This document shows, in pieces, positions 1 to 10,200 of a stretch of 64,000 nucleotides of DNA. The position numbers and the translations under genes were made by a program. This DNA is from Ganoderma boninense (taxonomy: Eukaryota; Basidiomycota; Agaricomycetes; Polyporales; Polyporaceae): the NCBI GenBank assembly GCA_002900995.3, contig CM035311.1:248001-312000 (forward strand). The letters run 5' to 3'. Numbering within the stretch: position 1 is the first letter of the stretch; every line of letters starts with the position of its first letter. The notes beneath the pieces are model-generated. The model ran no database searches, was not told where the DNA came from, and saw only the letters and a list, made by a program, of their open reading frames with translations.

Positions 1-2635
1 AACATGAACGCCGCAGACCAGAAAAACCGTCCCGAGAACGAAAAGTGAGTTTATTTGCTGGGTTTGATGCTTGAAAGTATGCGCTTACATGTGTGCTCAT
101 GAATCAGATACTTGGACACCTTCTTCCACGCCGTCGACGGCAATTTCCATTCAAGCCAGAAAATGAAGCCGATGGACGAATCCGACTTCTCATTGACAGA
201 TGGAGGAGCGTACTACACGAAGGAGAGACCGTATGCAACTTTCGTGAAGACTGTAAAGCCTCCGAAGAAAGAAGTATGCCCTCTTTACTTCCCTCCTCTG
301 GATTTAAATGTATTCTGACATGTCAATTAGCCCACGAGCTGTCACAAATTCGGAGCCATGGGCTACTCTCGCTTTAGCGGCCGGGTCAGTGGTACTGTGG
401 GACTTTCATGCGCACGCCACATGTTCCTTCTACCATGCGGCTCGGTTGATTTGCCTGCTGGCGAAGCGTGGGTTTCAGCCACATCGTGATAGTCATGAGC
501 TCACTTCCCGCAGTTTTGCCTACGTCGACTATTGCATGTGTTCCGGTCTTGCGCCATACTTCACGATTTGCCGGCACTGCAACGGGTACGACATCAATTG
601 CCAGTACCGGATCCACTTTCGACAGCGCATCAAGGACTGGAGAAAGATGTTTCCTGAGCTAACAGTCTTCCAAATCAAGTACTTTCCCTACACCCTTGCC
701 GGCATCGGTAAATTTCATGCACCAGCGCACACGGCCTCTTGCCGGACGGCCTACTCGTACAACTTCCTCCCCGGTGTCGGCATGACAGATGGTGAGGCTT
801 TGGAGCGCATCTGGTCGGTCTTCAACCCACTCGCGACACGTACGAAGGAGATGTCGTCGGGGCATCGGCATGATGTCATCAACGACTTCCATAGCGACAT
901 GAATATCCGTCGTGTACATGCGATGCGTATGTTTCTCATCCAGCTTGTATGGCTTACTGTTATGCTCACTCCCTGTGTTCAGCTGCTATGCTATCAGATC
1001 GCTACGCCCGCGCTATTGATCACGAAGAAAGAACGCGCGACTACCTCGGGGCGCTTGAAGAGACCATTGACAACATAGATAAGATCGCGGCATGGCAACG
1101 CAAGGTCGACGAGTGGGTCGAGAGGGTTTATCACCGGGAAGAAGAGCCAGCATTGGAGGACAGCCCGTACGAACTCTGCAAGGACTTGCAGAAAAGTACG
1201 TCAGGAATCTGCCCGTCCATCATTCGTGGTAATAACCTGTTGCCAGACATGACTGGGAAGGAGCTGCTGGCGAAAATTACCCATGAGCGAGCTCTTTCTG
1301 GCGAGACGGCAATAGGGTTACTAGGTGTGATTCAGCAGGGCCTCACTCTTGAACGGGAAAGGCAAGCAACTACGTCGTGCATGCCTGATATGAGCTGATA
1401 ATCTTTTGTATATAGGGACCGTCTTCTCGATCATCTTGAGACGAGTACGAAGAAGGGAGATGATCTGGATGGCTATTGTCAGACTTTCCTCGCGGAAGTT
1501 GAGCAATGGCGCGTTCTCAAAGATCTTTACCTTGCACCGCGGATCGACGATGTTGTCCGTCACCTGGCCAGCGAACAGTCAGTCGACTCTTTGGCCGCCT
1601 CATTCGGTCCCGACTTCCCATTGCGAAACTTGAGCCAAGATACGGGAGACTCGAGTGATGGTCTACCGCGTGCTCGTTCGTCCCGAGGGAAGAGTGCGCC
1701 TTGGTCGGAGATCTTTGAAGTTACACTCCCTTGCCATCCGCGCATCTTACAAACATTCTCCAACAGCCCAGCATGGCAGAAGCTGTTGCTGTGGAGCTTA
1801 GTCTTCGTTTTATAGCTGCAGACCAAGCTCTCGAGGATTTAAGAACGGCGCTGCTTGGCATTGGCTACCTCCAGCTTGACAAGCACTCCAAGCAACGGAA
1901 GGTCCACACAACTCGTGCACAGAGCAAGATTCAGACTGCACAGCGGGAGGCTGACAAAGCAGCTGATACGTATCGTCGCCATCGGGTACTGCTACTTGCT
2001 TTAGGAATGGATCAGTCGCACCCACGGTTCAAGAGACTCACCACAAGCGAAGTAGTGCCATTCACGATGGCCAGTGACCGCACCACCATGGGTCAAAGCC
2101 GTCTCCCCACATCATGGATATGGGAAAACTTTGTTTTTTCTTCATCTGCAGACGACGACGAGAAGTTTCGGGAGTTTCATGAAGAAGGTGAGTGCAAGTC
2201 TTCCACTCAAGTGCAGCCAGTTCATTGCTGCTTAGCTCATCGTGTTCACTGGTCGCGATCAAAAGCAACCCATACACGGTGGTGCGAGGAGGTCAATCTC
2301 CTGCGCGAGGAGATGCGGCGCACTGTAATCTTCTTTCACCACTACCGTGACCTGTGGCAGGAAACTGCTCGGGAGGACTCAGATCCTGGGGCAGCCGCAT
2401 ACGCACTCAAGTGAATACGCATGTTTCTCCATGCTGTCTTTGTTTCATGTTTCGACTGACCTTGCATCCGACCGGGCGCAGACAAGCATATCGTTACATT
2501 CGCCTCATCGATCAGTGTAAGTTGAAATTTGCGGGTGCTATTGATATGGTACGTTCCATCTTTCTGATGTTAGATGGTGCGTCTGACCTAGCTGCCCAGG
2601 ACGCTGTTCTTGTTGCGTGTGCTGACGTACAGTAG
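1..2635 (+). pseudogene. KDZ-family transposase, 5' cut by window edge (copy A)
   Basis: This is the middle and C-terminal part of a Kyakuja-Dileera-Zisupton (KDZ) transposase, a eukaryotic DNA transposase with an RNase-H-like core. Visible motifs, in order, are DGNF, a CARH cysteine-histidine block, YDINCQY, a histidine-rich stretch and the DGEALERIW block carrying the predicted catalytic acid. A helical C-terminal region follows. Exons fit 1-44, 108-273, 331-467, 514-926, 983-1361, 1416-2187, 2236-2413 (approximately) and 2482-2635. The intron at 1362-1415 needs a GC donor. Around 1730-1745 the conserved reading jumps frame with no plausible intron, so this copy is probably dead or has a sequence error. 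It is related to, but clearly different from, the KDZ gene at 22399-26096. The family call is firm; the exon edges are inferred. Confidence 0.85.
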
Positions 2636-3087
2636 AATACAATAACTTCACATATTGTACATCAGTAGCTACCAGAACAAACATGTGTGGCTTGCTCGTC
2701 GGCGACGCGTTGATGTTTTGCCTCTGACCATACGGCCAGTAGTTCGAACCCCATTGATACAGTTCTTTTCGGGCGACTAATAGGGTGACTAATACATGCA
2801 TGTCGCTGGATGTATTGGATACATCTGTTGTTGTGACGGATACATCTGTGTCTCAACGGATGTATCCGGGCAACTGACACCCTACGGGAAGGTTGGGGTG
2901 CCGATGTTCGTGATCCCGGGGGATGAGGCGGAGGCTACTTACTAGGCTGCGCGCAGTGTTGACGGTTTCCGTTGTATGATACGGTTGCTGATTGGTCATG
3001 TTTCGCGGAGGCAAATGCAATTGATATTGGGCTAGAAAATTTGGTAATGGACAATGAATGGTTCCTTCGGACCCACGACGCATGGAA
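2636..3087. other. No gene seen; short GGATACATCTGT repeats
   Basis: I see no credible coding region here. Between about 2796 and 2870 a short motif of the form GGATACATC / GGATGTATCC recurs in both orientations. It may be the end of the flanking KDZ element or a local repeat, but no terminal inverted repeat could be paired with confidence. Confidence 0.4.
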
Positions 3088-3581
3088 CTAAGCTACGGGT
3101 ACAATGAGGAGATCTAGCCGCGCTTCTACAGCAGCCATCGCGTACAGGATTTGGAATGAGATGGAGGTCATCTCCTTCCAGAATTGAGCCAGGAGGTCCG
3201 TCGCGAGCCGCTCCAACAAATCCCCGGCCACCACGCTGTCAAACGCGTCCAGTATGTCGTCACCTTGTGCGATCCAGAGCTCTTGGCGATCAATGAACGT
3301 TGCTATAGCCTCCGGCTCGCCCTCGCGCAGCGCCCCAAATTCCTGCACTACGCGCTGTTTAAACTCGGCCAGGGGGATGAAGCCCCATTCCTCAAGTGCC
3401 TGGTTGAGGTCGTGCAACTGGTCCACAAAGTGGGCATCCACCGCTGGCCCCACCGGAAGACTGAATGGCCCGTTGCTTTGCGAAATCAGCGAATTATTGT
3501 GCAGTAATTTGAATGGACTTACCAGCGTGGGGTTGGTGCCCGTGTCACGAACACAGCGGCCGAATTTACGGCGGCGACCAT
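3088..3581 (-). CDS. Small hypothetical protein, two exons, LTR element inserted 12 bp upstream
   Basis: On the minus strand an ATG at 3581 opens exon 3523-3581. A 62-nt GTAAGT...CAG intron (3461-3522) and exon 3088-3460 follow and keep frame to a stop, giving 143 residues. The protein is mostly helical in look and acidic, with repeated hydrophobic heptad-like spacing, no signal peptide and no membrane span. I do not recognise the family. The left LTR of the retrotransposon begins at 3594, so the 5' UTR and promoter are separated from upstream DNA by 11.7 kb. The gene may be silenced or driven from the LTR. It could also be a gene fragment or belong to the neighbouring KDZ element. Confidence 0.5.
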
Positions 3582-3593
3582 CCGCTCTTCTCT

Positions 3594-4090
3594 TGTTACG
3601 GACGCATAGTAAGCAGGCTTACTACATCCATACTTTTCCTTTTCATTACTAAAGACCTATTTCATTAAGGAGTAACCACATACATAGTACCCAGGATACA
3701 GCACAGGGACCACAGCCCACAGTAACCAGGTACATAGATCACAGTACACAGCCCGCAGTCCGCAGCCCGCAGTCCACAGCCCGCAGTCCGCAGTCCGCAG
3801 TCCACAGCCCACAGTCCGCAGTCCATAGCCCTGAACCTATAGCTACAGTCACTACATACATAGCCTGAAACCTTAAGATCCTACATGTATATAAGGGGCG
3901 ACACCTCAGCAGTGACCCCCCAGTTTTCAGTCTCTTGTCTATCCAGCTACTGCTCTGTGAGCAGTACCTTCATACCCCTACGTCCTCTAGACCTAACAAG
4001 TCTAGTATCCAAACTCTAGTCAGTCACTAGTCTTTGGTCTAAACGGCCTAACCTATTGAACTGTAAGTCCACTAGGTTAAGGACGTAACA
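3594..4090 (+). repeat. 5' LTR of the 11.7-kb element
   Basis: This 497-bp LTR has the perfect 7-bp terminal inverted repeat TGTTACG/CGTAACA. U3 contains a degenerate minisatellite of CAGTCCG/CAGCCCG units (about 3740-3822). A TATA box lies at 3888-3895. I found no mismatch to 14784-15280. Confidence 0.95.
3888..3895 (+). promoter_or_regulatory. TATA box of the 5' LTR
   Basis: TATATAAG lies about 30 bp upstream of 3921-3922. That is where the RNA would have to begin for its 5' end to pair with the primer-binding site at 4093-4104. The same motif in the same local context (CTACATGTATATAAG) occurs in the LTR of the second gypsy element at 31123-31130. Confidence 0.75.
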
Positions 4091-4092
4091 TT

Positions 4093-4104
4093 AGACTGAA
4101 AACT
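4093..4104 (+). other. Self-priming primer-binding site
   Basis: AGACTGAAAACT, two bases after the 5' LTR, is the exact reverse complement of AGTTTTCAGTCT at 3922-3933, which is the predicted RNA 5' end. There is no TGG start as expected for a tRNA-primed site. Tf1/sushi elements prime minus-strand synthesis by folding the RNA 5' end onto such a site. Confidence 0.75.
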
Positions 4105-4163
4105 CTGTGCTCCACCTTTTCAGGTGCAGAGAACCCACACCACCAGGGACTGTTGTTATAGCT

Positions 4164-4268
4164 GTCGGGAGTGCTAGTCACCCGGAACGACACAAGTAAC
4201 AAAGTCCAGTCGACAACAGTCTGAGACTGTCGCTATAATAGTCGGGAGTGCTAGTCACCCGGAACGAC
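4164..4268 (+). repeat. Duplicated 28-nt hairpin-like leader motif
   Basis: The same 28 bases occur at 4164-4191 and 4241-4268, 77 nt apart. Each copy starts GTCGGGAGTG and ends GGAACGAC, with complementary ends (GTCG/CGAC) and an inner GTG/CAC stem, so each could form a hairpin. Lying in the leader just after the primer site, they are candidates for RNA dimerisation, packaging or translation signals; this role is inference. Confidence 0.6.
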
Positions 4269-4318
4269 TCAAGTAGCGAAGTCAAGAAGACTACGTCAGG
4301 AGACTGTCACTGTAGTGA

Positions 4319-5257
4319 AGTCTGTATAAAGAAGAACGACGTATAACGTCGAACGGAACAAGGAAAGAAGGCACCACGGCAGGTCAAGGACAATTCCAAC
4401 AAGGATCGTCAAAGGGACCAAAGCCAGGAACACACCTCTATAGATTGATTCAAGGCACTCCAACAAACATCTGGGCAGACACATACGGTCACCCCAGACA
4501 CACAAGGACGTGGCTTAACAGATTCAATCAAGAGAAGACAGAAGTAGTGCCTATAGAAGCCAGTTCCACAGTATCAGTGTTTCCACCACCAGTACCGCCC
4601 AAAGAAGACGTCAGGCCTGTCATACCAACAGTATATTGGCAGGAGACCCCCACGAGATCTAGAACACCGGTATTTGGAAGAAGACAGGTGGACAAGCTCC
4701 CGGCAATAAAGGAAGAAAGCCCCGAGCAGTCAGGAACTATTCTAACTCAAGCCGAGGAAGACATCCTCTGACAGGCCGGAATTGAGTTCAAGAAAGACAT
4801 AGACGGCATCACAGCCAGGACAATCTTAGCAGCTGCAAGGAACACAGTTGGGACATCGGTGTTAGGACTATACCACGATCGACAAACCCACAGAAGTCAC
4901 TCTCATCTTTGGGATTGGGTTGAAGTGGTAACCACCAACCTTTCAGAAATCAAAAGATCTTCCACCATCGTTGGACGAAGCCACCAACAAGTGAAGGACC
5001 TTCTTGAACACCTGAAGGTAGTTGAAAACACCCTACTCCACTGGCAGTTTGAAGATTTGGAAAGACTCGTTTGGACTGAAGACCTATTCCACCGATCACT
5101 ACTCCAAGGAATCGTTACAGTCAAGAACGCATTACACGACCCATCAAACCTCATCGACACCAGAGTGCCACAGGAAATCGAAGTCCTTCGACGACTCATT
5201 AACGCGGAACGACACTACAGACAGTACCTCAATCGTTCCTACATCACCAATCAATGA
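4319..5257 (+). CDS. Leader ORF0 without any ATG, split by one in-frame TGA
   Basis: One frame is open from 4319 to the TGA at 4769-4771 and again from 4772 to the TGA at 5255-5257. The translation looks protein-like: a Pro/Glu-rich first half, then a helical second half with many charged residues. There is no ATG in any frame between the TATA box and 5254, so translation of this frame would need a non-AUG start, such as the CTG at 4322 or the TTG at 4445, or splicing. Its stop overlaps the Gag start as ATGA. It may be an N-terminal Gag extension or a separate leader protein. I recognise no domain. Confidence 0.5.
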
Positions 5258-7245
5258 GCCTAGAGTGTATCGGATTCCAACACGCATTCGATACCAAAAC
5301 TCAAAGAGACTGTCATCGAAATCCATCATCACTCACAAACAAGTGGGAATCGTGTGAAAATCTACTGTGTCCACAACGATATCAACGGATCAAGGTAGAA
5401 ACCAAACTAGGAGGATCACTCAGAATCCCCCAGCCAAGTCAGGAGGGACCAGTCAAAGCAAAGAATCCATACGGTAAATTTCCGGAAATACTTCCATCAC
5501 TTAGGACCCCGAAAGGAAGTCCAATCTCAACAACTCCCAAGAATCCTCTAGTTAACAAGCCCAAGGATCCTCAGGAGTCGGAAGTTGAAGAAGGAAGAAG
5601 TGAAGAAGAAGTTGAAGAAGAAGTTGAGGAAGGTCAGGAACCATCCACTGAAAGCAAAGGAAAGAAGCCGGAGCAAGAACCCGAGTCAAAACCCATGGAC
5701 ACAGGAAAACCACAACAACTCGTGGAACTTGAGTATCGAGTCCACTGGAATGGAATCGATTACCATGGATTTGTCGACCCAGACCAACCGAAAGCCTATG
5801 AAAAAGAACTATCGAGCTTGGGAATCAAAAAAGAAGACGAAGACAAGTTCGCAGACCTCATCATCAGAAACTCACACCAATATCCATTCGCTGACCGATT
5901 CCAATTCCGAGGTATCGGAAAATTCGGCCGACCAGCAGACACAACACCTACACCCGCCGAAAGTGCCAGTGCGGCATTTGGATCGATCATACCACCCAAA
6001 CCGTTCTCACGATGGTCACTCTCTGTACAAACAGGTTCTTCTAAGGAATCACCTTCTGAAAATCCCAAGGACGAAGTGGGTAAGGACGACGATGATTCTA
6101 GAGAAGATAGAGATACAGGAGGATCAGGCGGAGGAGATGGAGGTGACGATATGCCGAACCCACATGGAAATGGAGGAGGACCAGGTGGACCAGGTGGAGG
6201 TGGGCCAGGTGGACCAGGTGGAGGTGGACCAGGTGGACCAGGAGGAGGTGGACCAGCCGGACCGCAGTACCTTGCAGTCCCCAATGCCCAACCTCAAAGA
6301 GGAAGAGTCAAGATCAAGGAGCCTGAGATCTTTAATGGAGACAGGAACAAGCTCGAAGGATTCCTTGACCAACTATTCCTCGTATTCATGGGAGACCCCG
6401 ACAAATATGGCACAGACAGGGCGAAAGTCGCATACGCATTATCCTATCTTGGAGAAGGGGACATCAAATACTGGAAGAAACATCAGGTCGACAAGATACG
6501 GGATGATCCTCGAAATATGCCAACCTGGAAGGACTTTGAGGCTCTCCTTCGCACCTCATACACGCCACTCAACCAAACCGATAATGCTATGTTGGACCTC
6601 GAAGAACTATCCCTTGAAGACTTCAACGACATCCATGCCTTCAATGCACAGTTCAACACCCTCATCAAGTACAGTCACATCCTTGATGGACAAATCAGCA
6701 TGTCATACTACCGGAATGCCCTACCATCGTGGATCCGAAACAAGATCTCCACATCATTCCCACTCCCAACTAACATTTGGGACTGGATCGGCCGAGCCAC
6801 AGAGATCTATGAACAAGGCCTCATCAATCGAAAGATTGATGGAAACCTTCGCAGGCGTAAGCCTAGGCGCAAGACCACGCAAGCGAAAGTTCGACGAAAT
6901 ATCCGTGACTCCTCCGAGAAGCCCGACACAACCGACACCAGCGCTACAGCCAACGTAAACAAAATGACGTTGCAAGAGCGCTCAAGACACCTGCAACAGA
7001 ACTTATGCTTCTTTTGCCACAAACAGGGACATCAGGCCAAAGAATGTCCAAATAGAGCTAAGGGAGGCAAACCAGGGCGACGAGTCAACCGAAAGGTTAG
7101 ACAAATCGTCACTGAAGATTCAGAAGCAGGAGAAGGAGACGATGAAAGCGACTCCGAGAAGTCGACAGGCGAGCCGAGTGAAGATGATGAATACCAGGTA
7201 GAGGTGATCCAACAGGACTTTGACCCAGACGAAACGGATTTTTGA
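5254..7245 (+). CDS. gag: Gag polyprotein with CCHC zinc knuckle
   Basis: This 663-residue protein starts at the first ATG of the predicted transcript. The N-terminal 280 residues are charged and low-complexity, with Glu/Lys-rich and Pro-rich stretches. A GGPGGPGGGG-type glycine repeat lies near residues 289-335. A retrotransposon capsid region follows (about 350-530, with the conserved aromatic and leucine pattern of Retrotrans_gag). A basic linker comes next, then one CX2CX4HX4C knuckle near residue 584 and an acidic tail. The capsid would form cytoplasmic particles and the knuckle would bind RNA. The ATGA overlap with ORF0 fits termination-reinitiation. The ORF ends in TTTTTGA, where Pol continues in the -1 frame. 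Confidence 0.9.
   Translation: MSLECIGFQHAFDTKTQRDCHRNPSSLTNKWESCENLLCPQRYQRIKVETKLGGSLRIPQPSQEGPVKAKNPYGKFPEILPSLRTPKGSPISTTPKNPLVNKPKDPQESEVEEGRSEEEVEEEVEEGQEPSTESKGKKPEQEPESKPMDTGKPQQLVELEYRVHWNGIDYHGFVDPDQPKAYEKELSSLGIKKEDEDKFADLIIRNSHQYPFADRFQFRGIGKFGRPADTTPTPAESASAAFGSIIPPKPFSRWSLSVQTGSSKESPSENPKDEVGKDDDDSREDRDTGGSGGGDGGDDMPNPHGNGGGPGGPGGGGPGGPGGGGPGGPGGGGPAGPQYLAVPNAQPQRGRVKIKEPEIFNGDRNKLEGFLDQLFLVFMGDPDKYGTDRAKVAYALSYLGEGDIKYWKKHQVDKIRDDPRNMPTWKDFEALLRTSYTPLNQTDNAMLDLEELSLEDFNDIHAFNAQFNTLIKYSHILDGQISMSYYRNALPSWIRNKISTSFPLPTNIWDWIGRATEIYEQGLINRKIDGNLRRRKPRRKTTQAKVRRNIRDSSEKPDTTDTSATANVNKMTLQERSRHLQQNLCFFCHKQGHQAKECPNRAKGGKPGRRVNRKVRQIVTEDSEAGEGDDESDSEKSTGEPSEDDEYQVEVIQQDFDPDETDF
7237..7245 (+). 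promoter_or_regulatory. Candidate -1 frameshift site at the gag stop
   Basis: Gag reads GAT TTT TGA, with five T at 7239-7243. A P-site Phe-tRNA could re-pair one base back on TTT and enter the Pol frame. That frame is open only from 7224 and has no ATG until well into Pol. No canonical X XXY YYZ heptamer is present, so the mechanism is inferred. Confidence 0.5.
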
Positions 7246-10200
7246 ACAGACAGGCAGATTCAACGCCTGACCTGTCTGACCGAAACTCCCACCATGTAAA
7301 CCTTGTAACCAATACACAACGGCGCAGGAACGCCATGTTGATACCTGGTTACATTGAGGTGGGAGGTAAAGCCGTTGAAGTCAAAGCCCTTATCGACACT
7401 GGAGCAGAAGCCATCATCATCAACTCGAGACTAGTGGAACAGTACAACCTACCAACTGTCAGATTGCCAAGAGCGCTTACATTTCGTAATGCGGATGACA
7501 GTGTGAACAAAAAAGGGAATATCACCCACCGAGTCGAAGGAAAATTCAGAGTCAAGAACCAACGATTACCGACTCGATGGTACATAGCAGACTTAGGAAG
7601 AGACGACATCATCCTGGGGATGCCATGGATCCGAAGATATAATCCCACCATTGACTGGCAAAGTGGTCGAGTCAAATTCGACCCCCAAACCATTCAAAAG
7701 GAACAGAAGATATACCAGTATCAACAGACACACAATCCCCCGAATGGAACATTATGGGGATTACCAGGAACGACACCAGTACAAGACTTGGTAGTCTCTT
7801 ATATTGAAGCCCCAATAGAGGAAATTGAGGACGATCAACTAACTCATAATCCTTCAAAGGTGCTCAAATACTTGTGGGATAATGCTGCAAACCTACGCAA
7901 GACAACAATATCCACGGAAATTGCCATTGCAGCCAACCAAGGAAAACAAGAGATACCACTATCGGAACTCGTACCTGACTATGCTCAAGGATTTACCAAG
8001 GTATTCGAAAAAAGAGCAGCAGAACGATTTCCACCAACACGCCCATGGGACCACAAAATCGAATTTAATCCAGAAAAGAACCTGCAAAATAAGAAGTGGG
8101 GAAAGATATATCCACTAACTCTAACTGAAAAAGAGGAGCTACGCAAATTCGTAGATGAAAATCTGGCAAAAGGATTCATCCGAAGATCTGAATCACCCTT
8201 TGCCTCGCCATTTTTCTTTGTTTCAAAGAAAGACGGAACACTACGACCCATTCAAGACTATCGAGCCCTCAATGATATCACGGTTAAGAATGCCTATCCC
8301 TTACCACTACCAGATAATCTGACAAATCAAATCGGTAATGCAGGAATATTCACCAAATTCGATGTAAGAGCGGGATACAACAACATCAGAATCCGAGATG
8401 GTGATCAACACAAAGCAGCATTCATCACACCATTAGGACTGTTCGAACCAATGGTCATGTTCTTTGGATTATGCAACGCACCCGCCACATTCCAGACAAT
8501 GATGGACACCATCTTCCAAGACCTACTCCGGGAAGGATGGATGATCATTTACATGGATGACATCCTCATCTTCTCAGAAGAAATGGAAGAACACCGAAAA
8601 CGAACTTGCCGAGTACTAGAACGACTTCAGCAACACGACTTGTACTTGAAACCAGAAAAGTGCAAATTCGAAGTTCCAGAAGTGGAATTCCTCGGAGCCA
8701 TTATCAGCAAGGGACGAATCGCAATGGACCCTGTCAAACTCAAAGCCATACATGAATGGCCGTCACCCAAAACAGTCAAACAGGTCCAATCATTCTTAGG
8801 ATTCGGAAACTTCTACCGAAGATTCATTCGAAACTATTCGACCATTGCCAAACCCTTAACTGAATTGACTAAGAAGGATAACCCCTGGAAATGGGAACCC
8901 GAACATGAACAAGCCTTCCAGAAATTAAAATGTCAATTCACACAAAAACCCGTCCTTCAAATCCCTGACCCACATGCACCATTTCAATTGGAATGTGATG
9001 CGTCAGGAGTAGCCACAGGAGCCGTACTCCGACAACAAGATGCAAATGGAATATGGCACCCATGTGCATACCTGTCCAAGTCATTCACTGAAGCCGAACG
9101 GAACTACCAAATCTATGAGAGGGAACTACTCTCGATCATCAGAGCATTCGAAGCATGGAGACACTTCTTACAAGGGTCTCCACACCCCATCGAAATTCTG
9201 ACTGATCACAAGAACCTCACGTACTTCAAATCCTCTCAAAAGGTGAACCGCCGACAAGCCCGATGGAAAATCTTCTTGGACACCTTCAATTACAAATTGA
9301 AGTACAACCCTGGAAAAGAACTGGTCCAGGCCGACGCTCTGTCCAGGAGGCCAGACCATGACAGGGGGGAAAATGACAACGAAGACGTCATCCTACTCAA
9401 AGAGGAAGTATTTGCGAAGGCTGTCAATGTGGAACTCCAGGAAAGAATCCGCAGCAACAAGGCCCGAGACCCGCAGTTGATTGACCTACTAACCAGTAAA
9501 GGCAAAATTCAACAACGCCCAGGCTTTGGCAAACCAGAAGACTGGACCGATGATGAAGGCATCCTCCTATACAAGGATAAAGTGTATGTGCCACCTGATG
9601 ATAATCTCCGCCGAGACATCGTCAAGATGCATCATGAGCCAGTACACATGGCCCATCCTGGAATCCAGAAGACAAAGGACCTAGTAAAACGGGAATATTA
9701 CTGGGATGGAATGAGTCAATTCATCTCCAACTACGTCCGAGGATGTGCCACATGCCAAACAACTAAAGTTCGAACAAACCCAACCAAGGCACCACTCATG
9801 CCAATCCCACACAGCGGCAACACGGAACCTTTCCAAGTGATCACCATGGATTACATTACGGACCTACCTCCCACGGAGGACGGATATGATGCAATCCAGG
9901 TCGTAGTAGACCATGACGTCACCAAAGCAGTGGTTCTGAGCCCATGCACAAAACAAATCACAGCCATGGGAGCAGCGAAACTACTATGGAAGGACACATT
10001 CAGTCACTACGGACTCCCACAGAAAATCATCTCCGACCGAGGACCGCAATTTGCCGCACAAGCATTCCGAGAACTTCACGAAGTACTTGGAATCCAGACG
10101 TCATTAAGCACAGCCTATCACCCACAAACAGATGGACAAACGGAACGTGTCAATCAGGAAATTGACCTAGACCTGCGGATCTATTGTGCAAACAACCCAG

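Noticed and set aside
2690..2770. GTTCGAACCCC-like string resembling a tRNA T-loop or B box.
   Set aside because: No matching D-arm or acceptor stem on either strand within 100 bp.
3740..3822. CRISPR-like or tandem array in CAGTCCG/CAGCCCG repeats.
   Set aside because: Units are only 7-10 bp and degenerate, lie in the LTR U3, and are copied at 14930-15012; it is a simple minisatellite in a eukaryotic genome.
5585..6958. Long frame overlapping Gag (457 codons).
   Set aside because: It is a shadow of Gag in another frame with composition driven by the Gag repeats; Gag shows the capsid and zinc-knuckle motifs.
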